From assembly GCA_937873155.1 (NCBI GenBank), contig CALMVZ010000008.1:1-64000 (forward strand): DNA of 64,000 bases, read 5' to 3'. The stretch comes from an uncultured Bacteroidota bacterium. Its GTDB lineage: Bacteria > Bacteroidota > Bacteroidia > B-17B0 > Aurantibacillaceae. Shown here piece after piece: positions 26,990 to 35,994 of this stretch. The translations under genes and the position numbers were made by a program. Position 1 is the stretch's first letter; every line of letters starts with the position of its first letter. Below the pieces are notes generated by a model. The model was not told where the DNA came from. It saw only the letters and a list, made by a program, of their open reading frames with translations, and did no database searches.

Positions 26990-28447
26990 TTGACGAAGGT
27001 GAAAAAAAACAATTCCATATACATTATTAGTTTTTGTGAAGGTGCCGCTGTTATGGCAACAGAATTGTGCGGCTCTAAATTAATTTCTCCTTATTTCGGA
27101 AGCAGTCTTTATGTTTGGGCATCTGTGATCGCAGTCACACTCGGAAGTTTAGCGGCAGGTTATTTTTACGGCGGGAGATTGAGCCTTAAAGAAGACCGAA
27201 AAAGTAAACTGGCAGGGATTCTTTTATTGGCAGCAATTTATATGGGTTTCATGCCTCTCTTAACGTTTGCTCTTCCCTCCCTGGCAATAGGTATGTCATT
27301 AAAACCTGCAGTTCTTCTAACCAGTTTATTATTACTGGCAGTACCAATGTTCTTAATGGGGGCGGCATCACCACTAATTATTTCTATTCAGACAAATGAA
27401 AAAGAAAATGCCGGCAAGATCAGCGGAACGGTTTATTCTGTTTCTACTCTAGGTGGAATAATCTCAACTTTTCTTTGTGGTTTTTGGCTGATCCCTACTA
27501 TAGGATTAAATCCAACCTTAATTGTGTTCGCAGTCATATTAGCTGCATCTTTATTCTTACTCCTTCAAAAAAAAAATAATTCCGTAATCTTTCTTTCTTT
27601 AATTCTTCTTGTAGTATTCGGATTTACTTCAAAAGTTCCGAAAAAGAACTGTATTTGGGAAAAAGACGGGATCCTTGGAAAAATAAATGTGATCGATGAT
27701 ACTTTAGAAGAAAGTGTCGTAAGAAAATTATTGGTGAACAATATTGTTCAGACTGAAATTAGAATAAAAGAAAGCGAAAGTAATTATATATCTGATTACA
27801 TTCAGATCCTCGATTCCAATATTAGGGAAGGAAATACAGCAAAAGCGCTTGTTCTGGGGCTTGGCGGAGGTGCCACATCTAATTTACTGGTTAAAAAGAA
27901 TTACGTTGTACGTGGCGTAGAGTTTGATCAGAATATCATTGATGCTGCTAAAGAATATTTTTTTCTTGATAAAAAAGTAAGTACTGTTTGTGATGATGCC
28001 AGGCATTTTATAAATGCTTGTTATGAGAGGTATGGTGTGATACTTGTCGATCTGTTCAAAGCTGAAGAACAACCGGCTCATGTTATAACTCATGAAAGCC
28101 TGACTAAAATAGTTGAATTAATCGACCCGAAAAACGGGCAGCTGATCATTAACTGGCACGGGTATTCAAAAGGCGATAGAGGATTAGGTACAGCAATTCT
28201 TCTTAATACTTTAAAGCTTTCAGGATTTAAATATGAGTTAACTGCACTGAATGAAGATGAAGATCACAGGAACATCGTGATATTTGCGACACTTACTGAT
28301 CTTTCGGCAAAAAAATATAGGATAAAAGACAATACAAATACTACTACTCTCGTTAATAAGGACGGGCAGCCGGTACTTGAAAAATATAATGCCCTCGCCA
28401 ATCAGTGCTGGCGCGAGAATTATATTAAATATTATTACTCTAATTAA
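26990..28447 (+). CDS. Membrane-fused spermidine-synthase-like protein
   Basis: 485 residues, starting at a TTG 6 bases after the aroC stop; no ATG is near. Residues about 10-215 form six or seven membrane helices of the fused-MFS type (CEGAAVMATELCGSKLISPY at the start). Residues about 225-450 are a Rossmann methyltransferase-like domain similar to spermidine synthase (ALVLGLGGGATSNLLVKKN, GVEFDQNIIDAAKEYF, DDARHFI). Such fusions are widespread but their substrate is not established, and the usual polyamine-binding residues are not clear. Coupling to aroC is probably organisational. Confidence 0.8.
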   Translation: MTKVKKNNSIYIISFCEGAAVMATELCGSKLISPYFGSSLYVWASVIAVTLGSLAAGYFYGGRLSLKEDRKSKLAGILLLAAIYMGFMPLLTFALPSLAIGMSLKPAVLLTSLLLLAVPMFLMGAASPLIISIQTNEKENAGKISGTVYSVSTLGGIISTFLCGFWLIPTIGLNPTLIVFAVILAASLFLLLQKKNNSVIFLSLILLVVFGFTSKVPKKNCIWEKDGILGKINVIDDTLEESVVRKLLVNNIVQTEIRIKESESNYISDYIQILDSNIREGNTAKALVLGLGGGATSNLLVKKNYVVRGVEFDQNIIDAAKEYFFLDKKVSTVCDDARHFINACYERYGVILVDLFKAEEQPAHVITHESLTKIVELIDPKNGQLIINWHGYSKGDRGLGTAILLNTLKLSGFKYELTALNEDEDHRNIVIFATLTDLSAKKYRIKDNTNTTTLVNKDGQPVLEKYNALANQCWRENYIKYYYSN

Positions 28448-28850
28448 ATATTTCAAAAAGATCATTTTCACTGGTTTATTGGTGAATATTTTAGCTGTTA
28501 CTTATAATTGTTATTACGATAAGGTTTGGTATAGTTATTACCAGAATGTTTTAATGGACGATCCATATGTTGAATATGACATTAAAACAGGCGAACCGGC
28601 AGATGCAGAGTACGCCAAATACTATTACAACAAACAAAACTCACTTCCATATTTTCATACACAAGCTAAGCAGGCTTTCGATCTGTCGCGCTCGCCCTTT
28701 TGGTTTCTCCTTTCAGCAATAAACCTCGGATTGATCCTGGTACTTGGATTTTTGTTCCGATTTAATATTAAAGAAATTTATCCTTACCTGGTTCTCTTTG
28801 TTATTCTTCTGGGTTGTTGGAGCTTTTATTTCATTTACGTATTTGATTGA
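28389..28850 (+). CDS. Small membrane protein of unknown function
   Basis: About 153 residues from the ATG at 28389, which lies inside the previous gene; a TTG at 28377 is an alternative and a later non-ATG start cannot be excluded. It has a first helix (IIFTGLLVNILAVTYNCYY), a soluble loop rich in Tyr and acidic residues (DDPYVEYDIKTGEPADAEYA), then two more helices. The loop may face the periplasm. I do not recognise a family. Overlap with the spermidine-synthase-like gene suggests co-expression and perhaps interaction. Confidence 0.65.
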   Translation: MPSPISAGARIILNIITLIKYFKKIIFTGLLVNILAVTYNCYYDKVWYSYYQNVLMDDPYVEYDIKTGEPADAEYAKYYYNKQNSLPYFHTQAKQAFDLSRSPFWFLLSAINLGLILVLGFLFRFNIKEIYPYLVLFVILLGCWSFYFIYVFD

Positions 28851-28944
28851 ATCCTACTGGTTTACCCACGTGCAGATTCCATTATAATTAGCCAAATTCT
28901 TCTTAACTTTATGTTTTAATTTTTAAAGAATAAGAGCCTGTTTT

Positions 28945-29550
28945 ATGTCGACCTTAATTATTTTCCGCCACGGACAAAGTGTTTGGAACTTAGAGAATAA
29001 ATTCACCGGATGGGTGGATGTGGAATTAACACCTAAAGGAATTGAAGAAGCAAAAGCTGCGGGAGAAAAATTGAAGGGATTTAATTTTGATTACGCTTAT
29101 GCATCGGATCTGAAACGCGCACAAAATACTTTAAAAATTTCTTTGGAAGCAGCGGGTCATAAACCTCTGACTCCAATTTACAACAAAGCTTTGAACGAAC
29201 GCATGTATGGTGATCTTCAAGGTTTGAATAAAGCAGATACAGCTGCAAAGTATGGAGATGAACAAGTGAAGATCTGGAGAAGAAGTTATGATATCGCTCC
29301 CCCGAACGGAGAAAGTTTAAAAGATACAGCTGCGCGAGTGATCCCGTATTTTGAAAGTGAGATCATTCCGAAGTTAAAAGCAGGAAAAAATGTTGTGATC
29401 GCAGCCCATGGAAATAGTTTACGTGCTTTGATCATGTATCTTGAAAAAATGACGCCGGCACAGATATTAGAGTTTGAAATTGGAACAGCAGTTCCGCGCA
29501 TGTACGAATTAGACCAGGACCTGAAAGTATTATCAGCAAAAAACCTATAG
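28945..29550 (+). CDS. gpmA: 2,3-bisphosphoglycerate-dependent phosphoglycerate mutase
   Basis: 201 residues. A histidine phosphatase fold with the phospho-histidine in FRHGQSVWN (His9), the GpmA-type segment NKFTGWVDVELTPKG, the NERMYGDLQGLNK loop, and the second catalytic His in AAHGNSLRAL (about 155). It interconverts 3- and 2-phosphoglycerate. It is slightly shorter than the E. coli enzyme (250), as in many Bacteroidota. The next gene begins 1 base after its stop. Confidence 0.95.
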   Translation: MSTLIIFRHGQSVWNLENKFTGWVDVELTPKGIEEAKAAGEKLKGFNFDYAYASDLKRAQNTLKISLEAAGHKPLTPIYNKALNERMYGDLQGLNKADTAAKYGDEQVKIWRRSYDIAPPNGESLKDTAARVIPYFESEIIPKLKAGKNVVIAAHGNSLRALIMYLEKMTPAQILEFEIGTAVPRMYELDQDLKVLSAKNL

Positions 29551-29551
29551 T

Positions 29552-30013
29552 ATGTCGAGTAATTTTATAAGCGCAGACAGTAAAGTAATAGCCGTTGATT
29601 TCGATGGCACTATTGTAACGCATGCTTACCCGGCGATCGGGAAAGAAATGTTGTTCGCTTTTGCCACCTTAAAAGAATTGCAGGGCAGGGGACATAAATT
29701 AATTTTGTGGACCTTCAGAAGCGGAGAGTTATTGGATGAAGCCGTTGAGTATTGTAGGAAGAATGGCGTTGAATTTTATGCGGTGAATAAGAATTATCCG
29801 GAAGAAGTTTTTTCTGATAAGATCTCACGCAAAGTAAATGCTGATATTTTTATTGATGACAGGAACGTTGGAGGATTCAGGGGATGGAGTGAAACATGGC
29901 AGATGTTGCATCCGGATGGCGGTAACTTCTTTCATACAGTAGTTAATCCAGACGCGCATAATAATTACACAAAAGAAGAAAAGAGCTTCTTTAAGAGATT
30001 TTTAGGAAAATAA
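29552..30013 (+). CDS. HAD-superfamily hydrolase (BT0820-like)
   Basis: 153 residues. The first HAD motif is AVDFDGTIV (nucleophile Asp); then KLILWTFRSGELL (motif II-like) and DIFIDDRNVGG (acidic motif). This matches the small Bacteroidota phosphatase family typified by BT0820, whose physiological substrate is not established. The stop overlaps the map start by one base (TAATG), so gpmA, this gene and map form one tightly coupled unit. Confidence 0.85.
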   Translation: MSSNFISADSKVIAVDFDGTIVTHAYPAIGKEMLFAFATLKELQGRGHKLILWTFRSGELLDEAVEYCRKNGVEFYAVNKNYPEEVFSDKISRKVNADIFIDDRNVGGFRGWSETWQMLHPDGGNFFHTVVNPDAHNNYTKEEKSFFKRFLGK

Positions 30014-30792
30014 TGATCTATATAAAAACAAGAGAAGAGATCGAATTGATGCGGGAATCAGCATTGACCGTATCGCGTACCTTAGGTATTGTGGCGAAAG
30101 AAGTGCGTCCGGGTGTTACACCAAAATTTTTGGATAAGATCGCTGAAGAATACATCCGTGATAATGGCGGCGTGCCTGCTTTCAAGGGTTACCGTGGTTT
30201 TCCTGCTACTTTATGTATCTCTGTCAATGAAGCGGTTGTTCATGGAATTCCGCATGATAAACCATTAAACGAAGGCGATATCATTTCTGTGGATTGTGGT
30301 GTGAAGAAGAATGGTTTTTATGGCGATCACGCTTATTCTTTCGCAGTTGGAGTTGTAAAACCGGAGATCCGAAAATTATTAGACGTTACAAAAGAATGTT
30401 TATACAAAGGCATTGAACAATGCGTGGCGGGTAATCGTATCGGAGACATTAGCTATGCCATTCAACAACATGCCGAAAAACACGGTTATGGCGTGGTTCG
30501 TGAGTTAGTGGGACATGGTTTAGGAAAAAGCCTGCACGAAGATCCTGAAGTTCCTAATTACGGTAAACGCGGTGATGGCCCTAAATTGAAAGATGGGATG
30601 GTGTTCGCTATTGAACCAATGATCAATCTTGGGAAGAAGAACGTTAAACAATTGAATGACGGTTGGACAATAGTTACGGCTGATGGATTGCCAAGCGCGC
30701 ATTTTGAACATGATGTAGCGATCATTGACGGCAAGCCGGAGATCTTATCAACTTTTGCATTCGTTGAAGAGGCCCTTAAATTAAAAGTATAA
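30013..30792 (+). CDS. map: Methionine aminopeptidase, type I
   Basis: 259 residues of the pita-bread fold. Metal ligands lie in SVDCGVKKNGFYGDHAYSF (two Asp), VGHGLGKSLHEDPEVPNYG (His), FAIEPMIN (Glu) and FEHDVAI (Glu). It removes the initiator methionine from nascent proteins and is usually essential. There is no N-terminal extension. It is translationally coupled to the HAD gene. Confidence 0.96.
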   Translation: MIYIKTREEIELMRESALTVSRTLGIVAKEVRPGVTPKFLDKIAEEYIRDNGGVPAFKGYRGFPATLCISVNEAVVHGIPHDKPLNEGDIISVDCGVKKNGFYGDHAYSFAVGVVKPEIRKLLDVTKECLYKGIEQCVAGNRIGDISYAIQQHAEKHGYGVVRELVGHGLGKSLHEDPEVPNYGKRGDGPKLKDGMVFAIEPMINLGKKNVKQLNDGWTIVTADGLPSAHFEHDVAIIDGKPEILSTFAFVEEALKLKV

Positions 30793-30835
30793 GATCTCGA
30801 TCTTTAAAAACATATCAGGGTCGGAGCTCCGGCAA

Positions 30836-31954
30836 ATGGTAAAAGTTCGCCAATCACGCGAGCTTTCTTTATTTAACCGCATTCTGTTGTGGTTGAACTA
30901 CCTGTTTGTTGTTTCGCTTTTAGTTTCTGTCAGCGCTAAATATATTTCGCCGCATTTGTTCTGGTTGATCGCTTTTTTTGGTTTGGGATTTCCTTACCTG
31001 ATCCTTGTGAACCTGTTATTTGTGATCTATTGGATCAGTCAGTTCCGTCGGGAAGCTTTGTTCTCTCTCGTTACAATTTTGTTTTGTTTCTTTACACTGA
31101 GAGGATATTTCCAGGTCAGTTTAAAAAATAAAGGTTCAAATAGCGATATAAAGGTCACGTCTTATAATTGCATGTTGTTCGACCTTTATAATTGGAGCAA
31201 GAACGCGCAATCGAGACAAAATATTTTAAATCAACTGCAAGAAATTAATCCGGATGTATTGTGCCTGCAGGAATTTTATAATTCCAATAAAATGAAAGAG
31301 TATTTTAATATTGATACGGTTGTCAGCACTTTAAATACAAAATATTATCATGTAGAATATACTTCCGTCGCTCACAAGCATAATCACTTCGGTATCGCCA
31401 CTTTTTCTAAATATCCGATCATTAATAAAGGGAAGATCATTTTTAATACGCGTTCAAATAATATTTGTATCTATACAGATGTGTTAATTGAAAAGGATAC
31501 AGTTCGTATTTATAACATGCATTTACAATCCATCAGTTTCAGTAAAAAGGATTATACATTCATTGGCGACCTGCAGGATGATGATGATGCTAAAGATGAA
31601 TTGGAGAATTCGAAAAGCATCTTACGCCGTTTAAAACGGGCATTTGTAAAAAGGGCAGAGCAGGCTGAGTTAGTTAATGCAAGTATAAAGGATTGCAAAT
31701 ATAAAGTTATCTTATGTGGTGATTTTAACGATACACCTGCTTCATATACTTACCATAAGATCTTTGAAAATTTAAAAGATGCGTTCATTGAAAAGGGGAA
31801 CGGCTTCGGGAGAACTTACGCAGGAAAATTCCCTCAATTCAGAATTGATTATATTTTCCATAGTAAAGACCTAAAGTGTACACAATTCATCCGAAGTGAA
31901 GAAACTTTTACAGATCATTTCCCTATTACGGCTTATTTTAAACTGATACCTTAA
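30836..31954 (+). CDS. Membrane-anchored endonuclease/exonuclease/phosphatase family protein
   Basis: 372 residues. Two or three N-terminal helices (about 15-85) are followed by an EEP domain (about 100-372): KVTSYNCMLFD, DVLCLQEFY (metal Glu), RIYNMHLQS, VILCGDFNDTP and RIDYIFHS with TDHFPITA. The motifs needed for Mg-dependent phosphodiester cleavage are all present. Substrates of this membrane-tethered group are not known and may be nucleic acid or phospholipid. It lies 43 bases after map. Confidence 0.85.
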   Translation: MVKVRQSRELSLFNRILLWLNYLFVVSLLVSVSAKYISPHLFWLIAFFGLGFPYLILVNLLFVIYWISQFRREALFSLVTILFCFFTLRGYFQVSLKNKGSNSDIKVTSYNCMLFDLYNWSKNAQSRQNILNQLQEINPDVLCLQEFYNSNKMKEYFNIDTVVSTLNTKYYHVEYTSVAHKHNHFGIATFSKYPIINKGKIIFNTRSNNICIYTDVLIEKDTVRIYNMHLQSISFSKKDYTFIGDLQDDDDAKDELENSKSILRRLKRAFVKRAEQAELVNASIKDCKYKVILCGDFNDTPASYTYHKIFENLKDAFIEKGNGFGRTYAGKFPQFRIDYIFHSKDLKCTQFIRSEETFTDHFPITAYFKLIP

Positions 31955-32373
31955 GGGGTTTGCCAAAGCCTGTATAAAGTTACTGAACGGCCGGAGAATA
32001 ACCCCGTAGTTTGAAGAACCATTTTCATGTCGATCTTGTAAATAGTATCCTTTCCGGTGTTTCTCACAGTTGTCCTTAGTGTATCAATACCATCTGTTCT
32101 TCCGGTTAACCATTTCGATACTTTAAATTTTCTTTTTCCGATAAATAATTTTTTTTCAAACAAGCTGTATTTTACTTCACCGCTAACGTCACCTTCATCG
32201 CCCGTTGTATAATAATACCCCTGCCCATCGGTGTTAATGGTAAGCCAGGTTTTAACGCCTTCCTCATTACTTACCCATTCACCTACCAATTTAGGATCGT
32301 ATTTTAAAGCAGCTTTTTTAATACACGAATACGTGCCTAATAAAACTAAACTGAGAATAATAATTTTTTTCAT
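31951..32373 (-). CDS. Lipoprotein of unknown function
   Basis: 140 residues. The lipobox (VLLGTYSC) gives a lipid-anchored Cys17. The rest is beta-rich (LVGEWVSNEEGVKTWLTINTDGQ ... FSGRSVTLYRLW) and resembles lipocalin-like domains of Bacteroidota without a firm match. Convergent with the EEP gene; the last four bases overlap. Confidence 0.7.
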   Translation of the reverse strand: MKKIIILSLVLLGTYSCIKKAALKYDPKLVGEWVSNEEGVKTWLTINTDGQGYYYTTGDEGDVSGEVKYSLFEKKLFIGKRKFKVSKWLTGRTDGIDTLRTTVRNTGKDTIYKIDMKMVLQTTGLFSGRSVTLYRLWQTP

Positions 32374-32408
32374 TTATATCTTTTTAAGAGGATTAATTTT
32401 TTGTGAAT

Positions 32409-33131
32409 TTAATTAGTGACATTATACATGTCGATCAACTTATCATACATGCCATCACTTTTCTTCTTTAGTATTTTATTAGTAATTGGCAAAGTTAATG
32501 TCCCTACAAGGCTCATTCCGAAATTAACGTAAGTTTTTGAGTTATCTCTTCCGCGTCTGACGTCATTATAAAGGTCAATAACGCTTACCAAAGTTGCGAA
32601 TCCGCCACCGATACTGGTTGGGATAGAAGTGAATTTGACAATTTTTTGAGCCGTTTTGGTCATCTTAGCTACTTTTAAAGGAACGAGTATTGCCGGATTT
32701 TTAGACTTTCCCAAAAGTTTATCGACCTCTTTTGATTTTGCCTTTTTTCCATTGATAAGATACTTTTTTCCGTCCCTTTCAATTTTATTTTTTCCATCAT
32801 CCGGTTGCTGGGCAGTAGCAGTAGTATTACTTGTTGCGGAACTTGTGTTCGTATTGGCTGAATTTGTACTTGTGCCAACCCCGGCTACATTCGCTTTCGT
32901 GAATTGCTGAACTTCCCCGTTACTATATTTAACGAATTGTATATCAGACTTGCTTTCAACAAAAGTAGGACCATTCTGATTATTCCATTTTTTGTAAGAA
33001 ATCGCGTTGGTACCGACTTCTGTGATCTTGGCTTTAATAGTATCGCCTGTTGTTTTAATGATCAGGTCCTGGGCTTTTAAATGAAAACTAAGAACCAGGA
33101 ACAAGATTAAAATTGAATTGATTTTTTTCAT
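32409..33131 (-). CDS. Secreted protein with a GDTIKAKITEVG-type beta domain
   Basis: 240 residues. A signal peptide (SILILFLVLSFHLKAQ) is followed by a beta domain (IIKTTGDTIKAKITEVG, SYKKWNNQNGPTF, SDIQFVKYSNGE) seen in many uncharacterised Bacteroidota proteins. Then come an Asn/Thr/Ser linker (about 83-110), a KIERDGKKYLINGKKAK segment, and a C-terminal half with two hydrophobic stretches. Function unknown. It lies 35 bases upstream of the lipoprotein gene on the same strand. Confidence 0.7.
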   Translation of the reverse strand: MKKINSILILFLVLSFHLKAQDLIIKTTGDTIKAKITEVGTNAISYKKWNNQNGPTFVESKSDIQFVKYSNGEVQQFTKANVAGVGTSTNSANTNTSSATSNTTATAQQPDDGKNKIERDGKKYLINGKKAKSKEVDKLLGKSKNPAILVPLKVAKMTKTAQKIVKFTSIPTSIGGGFATLVSVIDLYNDVRRGRDNSKTYVNFGMSLVGTLTLPITNKILKKKSDGMYDKLIDMYNVTN

Positions 33132-33529
33132 ATGGTTGGTTTAGAAGTAAAAACGTTTGTAAAAATAACAGTTGGACATATTCATTTAAATGTAAGAGTG
33201 GGAAATATTGTGAACATGAGATTTTCTCTTTTTGAGAAAAATTCTCTCGTTTTAGGAAATAAAATATACTCCGAATGGAGGAATAAATTCAACTTAAATA
33301 TGCGATCTAACCTTTGTTTCATTCGGAAATTTAATTTTCATTAACTAATCCACTAAATTTTATCTCCCATCTGATTAACCTAAAACAGGCTTTTGGATAT
33401 TAACAATTAATTATTGTTTTTATCCAAAATTTAAAGATGTGATGATTTTTTTCATGGTTTGTTTTTATTAAGACAAAGGTGAAGTATAAAGTCAGAGGAT
33501 ACCTCACCGTTAGGGGGTATATTTAAAAA
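33132..33529. other. Intergenic region without a supported gene
   Basis: About 400 bases between the secreted-protein start and the response-regulator terminator. A 70-codon plus-strand frame at 33132-33344 lacks family features or biased composition and is probably chance. A hairpin ATTTTCTC / GAGAAAAT is at 33221-33242. A second, GGGGTAT / ATACCCC at 33514-33535, merges with the terminator. Confidence 0.5.
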
Positions 33530-33545
33530 TACCCCTTTGGGGGTA
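33530..33545 (-). terminator. Terminator downstream of the response regulator gene
   Basis: On the minus strand TACCCC-CAAA-GGGGTA forms a tight hairpin followed by five T, 13 bases past the response-regulator stop. Confidence 0.8.
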
Positions 33546-33558
33546 GAAAGCCCTGATA

Positions 33559-34185
33559 TCAGGAGATAAGTTTGTTCTCTAAAGCAAAACGGGTAAGTTC
33601 CACTTTGTTCTTTAACCCAAGTTTACTTAAAATATTCTTACGGTGGGTTGTGGCGGTAAGCGGACTTAAAAAAACTTTTTCGGCAATTTCTTTATCGGTT
33701 AATCCTTGCGCGATCAGGGAGAGGATCTCTTTTTCACGTTTCGTCAGAACATCAAGCGGGCCTTTCTGTGAAAAATTATTCATTAGTTGAGCGGTAACTT
33801 CAGCGCTGAAATGTTTTTCTCCGCCCGCAACTTTTCTGACCACATTGATCAACTCTTCCTTATCAATTGTTTTCAGAACATATCCTGACGCACCGGCTTC
33901 GAGCATTTTTTTAATGAACATACTTTCGTTCAGCATTGTGAGAGCTATGATCTTTATTTCAGGATATAATTTGTGGATCTCTTTCGTAGCTTCAATGCCA
34001 TCCTTATGCGGCATTTGGATATCAGTGAGAATAATATCCGGCTTATGAAGGGCAGCTTGTTCTATCAATTGATTCCCGTTCTCTGCATCTGCAATAACTT
34101 CAAGTCCGTTTATTTCCTTAAGCATGGCCCTCATGCCGTCAATAAAAACGCGGTGATCATCAGCTATCAATATCCTTATACTCAT
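33559..34185 (-). CDS. NarL/LuxR-family response regulator
   Basis: 208 residues. The receiver domain (1-125) has acidic Asp9 and Asp10, phosphoacceptor Asp55 (LTDIQMPHKDG) and a Thr/Lys pair further on. The LuxR-type helix-turn-helix (about 142-205) reads LTKREKEILSLIAQGLTDKE ... TTHRKNILSKLG. The ATG overlaps the end of the histidine kinase gene by four bases, so the two form a classical cognate pair. Confidence 0.95.
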   Translation of the reverse strand: MSIRILIADDHRVFIDGMRAMLKEINGLEVIADAENGNQLIEQAALHKPDIILTDIQMPHKDGIEATKEIHKLYPEIKIIALTMLNESMFIKKMLEAGASGYVLKTIDKEELINVVRKVAGGEKHFSAEVTAQLMNNFSQKGPLDVLTKREKEILSLIAQGLTDKEIAEKVFLSPLTATTHRKNILSKLGLKNKVELTRFALENKLIS

Positions 34186-35969
34186 ATTGGAAATTCAGTT
34201 GTTATAGTGGTGCCTTTTCCAGGAGTTGAATCTATATTAATATTTCCTTTTAACCAAAGGGAACGGGTTACAATATTCTTTAACCCACGCCCTCCTTTGC
34301 TCGTTTCCGGGTTAAATCCTTTTCCGTCGTCTTCGATCATGATAGTGATGTGATCATCCAGTCCGAGCACCTGAATATTAATTTCAGTTGCTGATGCATG
34401 TTTCAGGATGTTATTTACAGCCTCCTGAACAATACGGTAAATATTGAACTGGGATTGTTTTTCTAGAACAAATTTTTCCATATCATGAACATGCAGTAAT
34501 ACTTTCACTGTACCTGTATTCGTTATTTTAGAGGCTAATTCATTCAGTGCCGGGATCAAACCTCCTTCTTCCAGGGTACGAGGCATTAAATTGAAAGTGA
34601 TATTACGTATCTCTTCAGAAGCCTGGTTTAATAAACTTAAAGAACCATCCACTTGTGTTTGTTGCACAGGCTGCGTTTGCAGATTTAATTTTACAGTTGA
34701 TAGTAAATGTCCTAAACTATCATGGAGATCTTCAGCGATCCGTTTACGTTCGGATTCCTGTGTTTCCATAACAGCATTGGCTTGTTCCTTCTGTTGTTGA
34801 TTTAATTGTTCCTGGAACCTGTTTTTTTCCTTTAATCGTTTCCGGTTAAATAGCAGAAGTACAGAGACCAATCCTAATGCGATAGCTCCGCTAATTGAAA
34901 TATAGATCAGTTTTTGACGTTTTATTTCTTCAATATGAACAGCTTCTTTAATTTGTGCTTCCTGTTTAGCGGCTTCTTCTTTTTTCTCAAACTGGTACTG
35001 AAGGTCTTTTTTTATAGAACTGTTCCTGGTATTTTCATTCAGTATACTGTCGCTCATCAATTTATAAAGTTCATGCATTTTGAAAGCTTCTTTATAGTTT
35101 CCGGTAGCATTATAAATAAAACTGAGGTGTTTGCTTGCAGACTCAACACTCTCAGGAAAGCCGATCTCCTGTGCAGTTTCGAGCGCCAGTTTACAATACT
35201 TTTCTGCTTCTGCATATTTCTTTTGTTTAAAATAGAGGGCGCCTATATTGTTTGCAGCATTAGAGATACCGTGTTTTTCTCCTGAAACTTGTCTTATCTC
35301 TAAAGCCTTATGAAAATATTCCAATGCCTTTTCGATCTGCCCCATCTTATGATAGGTCACTCCAAAATAACTATAGGATGCATCCAGCCCTTTTTTACCT
35401 TCCGATCCTTCTCTTAATTTAAGCGCACGCTCATGATAAGATAAAGCTTTGGTGAATTCGTTTTTTATAGAATAGATCTCACCGATATTATCGAGAAAGA
35501 AAGGGAGCCACTTTTTATTATCAGTTTTTTCAAGAAGATGAAGCGCTTCGAGGTAATAGTCTAACGCCCTGTCATTCTCGCCCTGGCTTTTTAAAATGTA
35601 ACCGATATTATTATAAGCGGAGGCCATCTCTTTATGATCATTAAGTTCTTTAAGCATTTTTAGTGAAGCCAGGAAATATTCCAGTGCCCTGTCTATTTGT
35701 CCTTGGTTAAAATAACCATAAGCCATATTGCCGGCTGATTTGGCAATGCCAAGCTTAAAATTCAGTTTTTGGGAAAGATGATAAGCTTGCTCAGAATACT
35801 TCAGGATATCTTCTTCAGCACAGTTATCAATTATGCTTAATAGGGTATTTACTTTATTTGTATCATCAAGATGTGTTGCTTTCAGAACTGCCAGCAGGGA
35901 GTCCATTTTATTTTGAGCATGGCCGCATAAAATGAAGCAACAGAAAAAGTATAGAAGTGCTTTTTTCAA
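34182..35969 (-). CDS. TPR-containing HisKA_3 sensor histidine kinase
   Basis: About 595 residues from the TTG at 35969 (LKKALLYFFCCFILCGHAQ signal); the open frame extends to 36029 inside the neighbour. Six or seven TPRs (about 60-315) would lie in the periplasm. Then come one membrane helix (LIYISISGAIALGLVSVLLL), a coiled coil, a NarX/LiaS-type dimerisation domain with the phospho-His in RKRIAEDLHDSLGHLL (about 416), and an ATPase domain (EAVNNILKHA, DDGKGFNPE, GRGLKNI). It pairs with the overlapping response regulator. The signal is unknown. Confidence 0.93.
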   Translation of the reverse strand: MKKALLYFFCCFILCGHAQNKMDSLLAVLKATHLDDTNKVNTLLSIIDNCAEEDILKYSEQAYHLSQKLNFKLGIAKSAGNMAYGYFNQGQIDRALEYFLASLKMLKELNDHKEMASAYNNIGYILKSQGENDRALDYYLEALHLLEKTDNKKWLPFFLDNIGEIYSIKNEFTKALSYHERALKLREGSEGKKGLDASYSYFGVTYHKMGQIEKALEYFHKALEIRQVSGEKHGISNAANNIGALYFKQKKYAEAEKYCKLALETAQEIGFPESVESASKHLSFIYNATGNYKEAFKMHELYKLMSDSILNENTRNSSIKKDLQYQFEKKEEAAKQEAQIKEAVHIEEIKRQKLIYISISGAIALGLVSVLLLFNRKRLKEKNRFQEQLNQQQKEQANAVMETQESERKRIAEDLHDSLGHLLSTVKLNLQTQPVQQTQVDGSLSLLNQASEEIRNITFNLMPRTLEEGGLIPALNELASKITNTGTVKVLLHVHDMEKFVLEKQSQFNIYRIVQEAVNNILKHASATEINIQVLGLDDHITIMIEDDGKGFNPETSKGGRGLKNIVTRSLWLKGNINIDSTPGKGTTITTEFPI

Positions 35970-35994
35970 TTTGTAACTAAAGTAAGGAAATTTT

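Noticed and set aside
33132-33344. 70-codon plus-strand frame
   Set aside because: No recognisable domain, AT-driven composition, and it begins exactly at the divergent gene start; better seen as non-coding.
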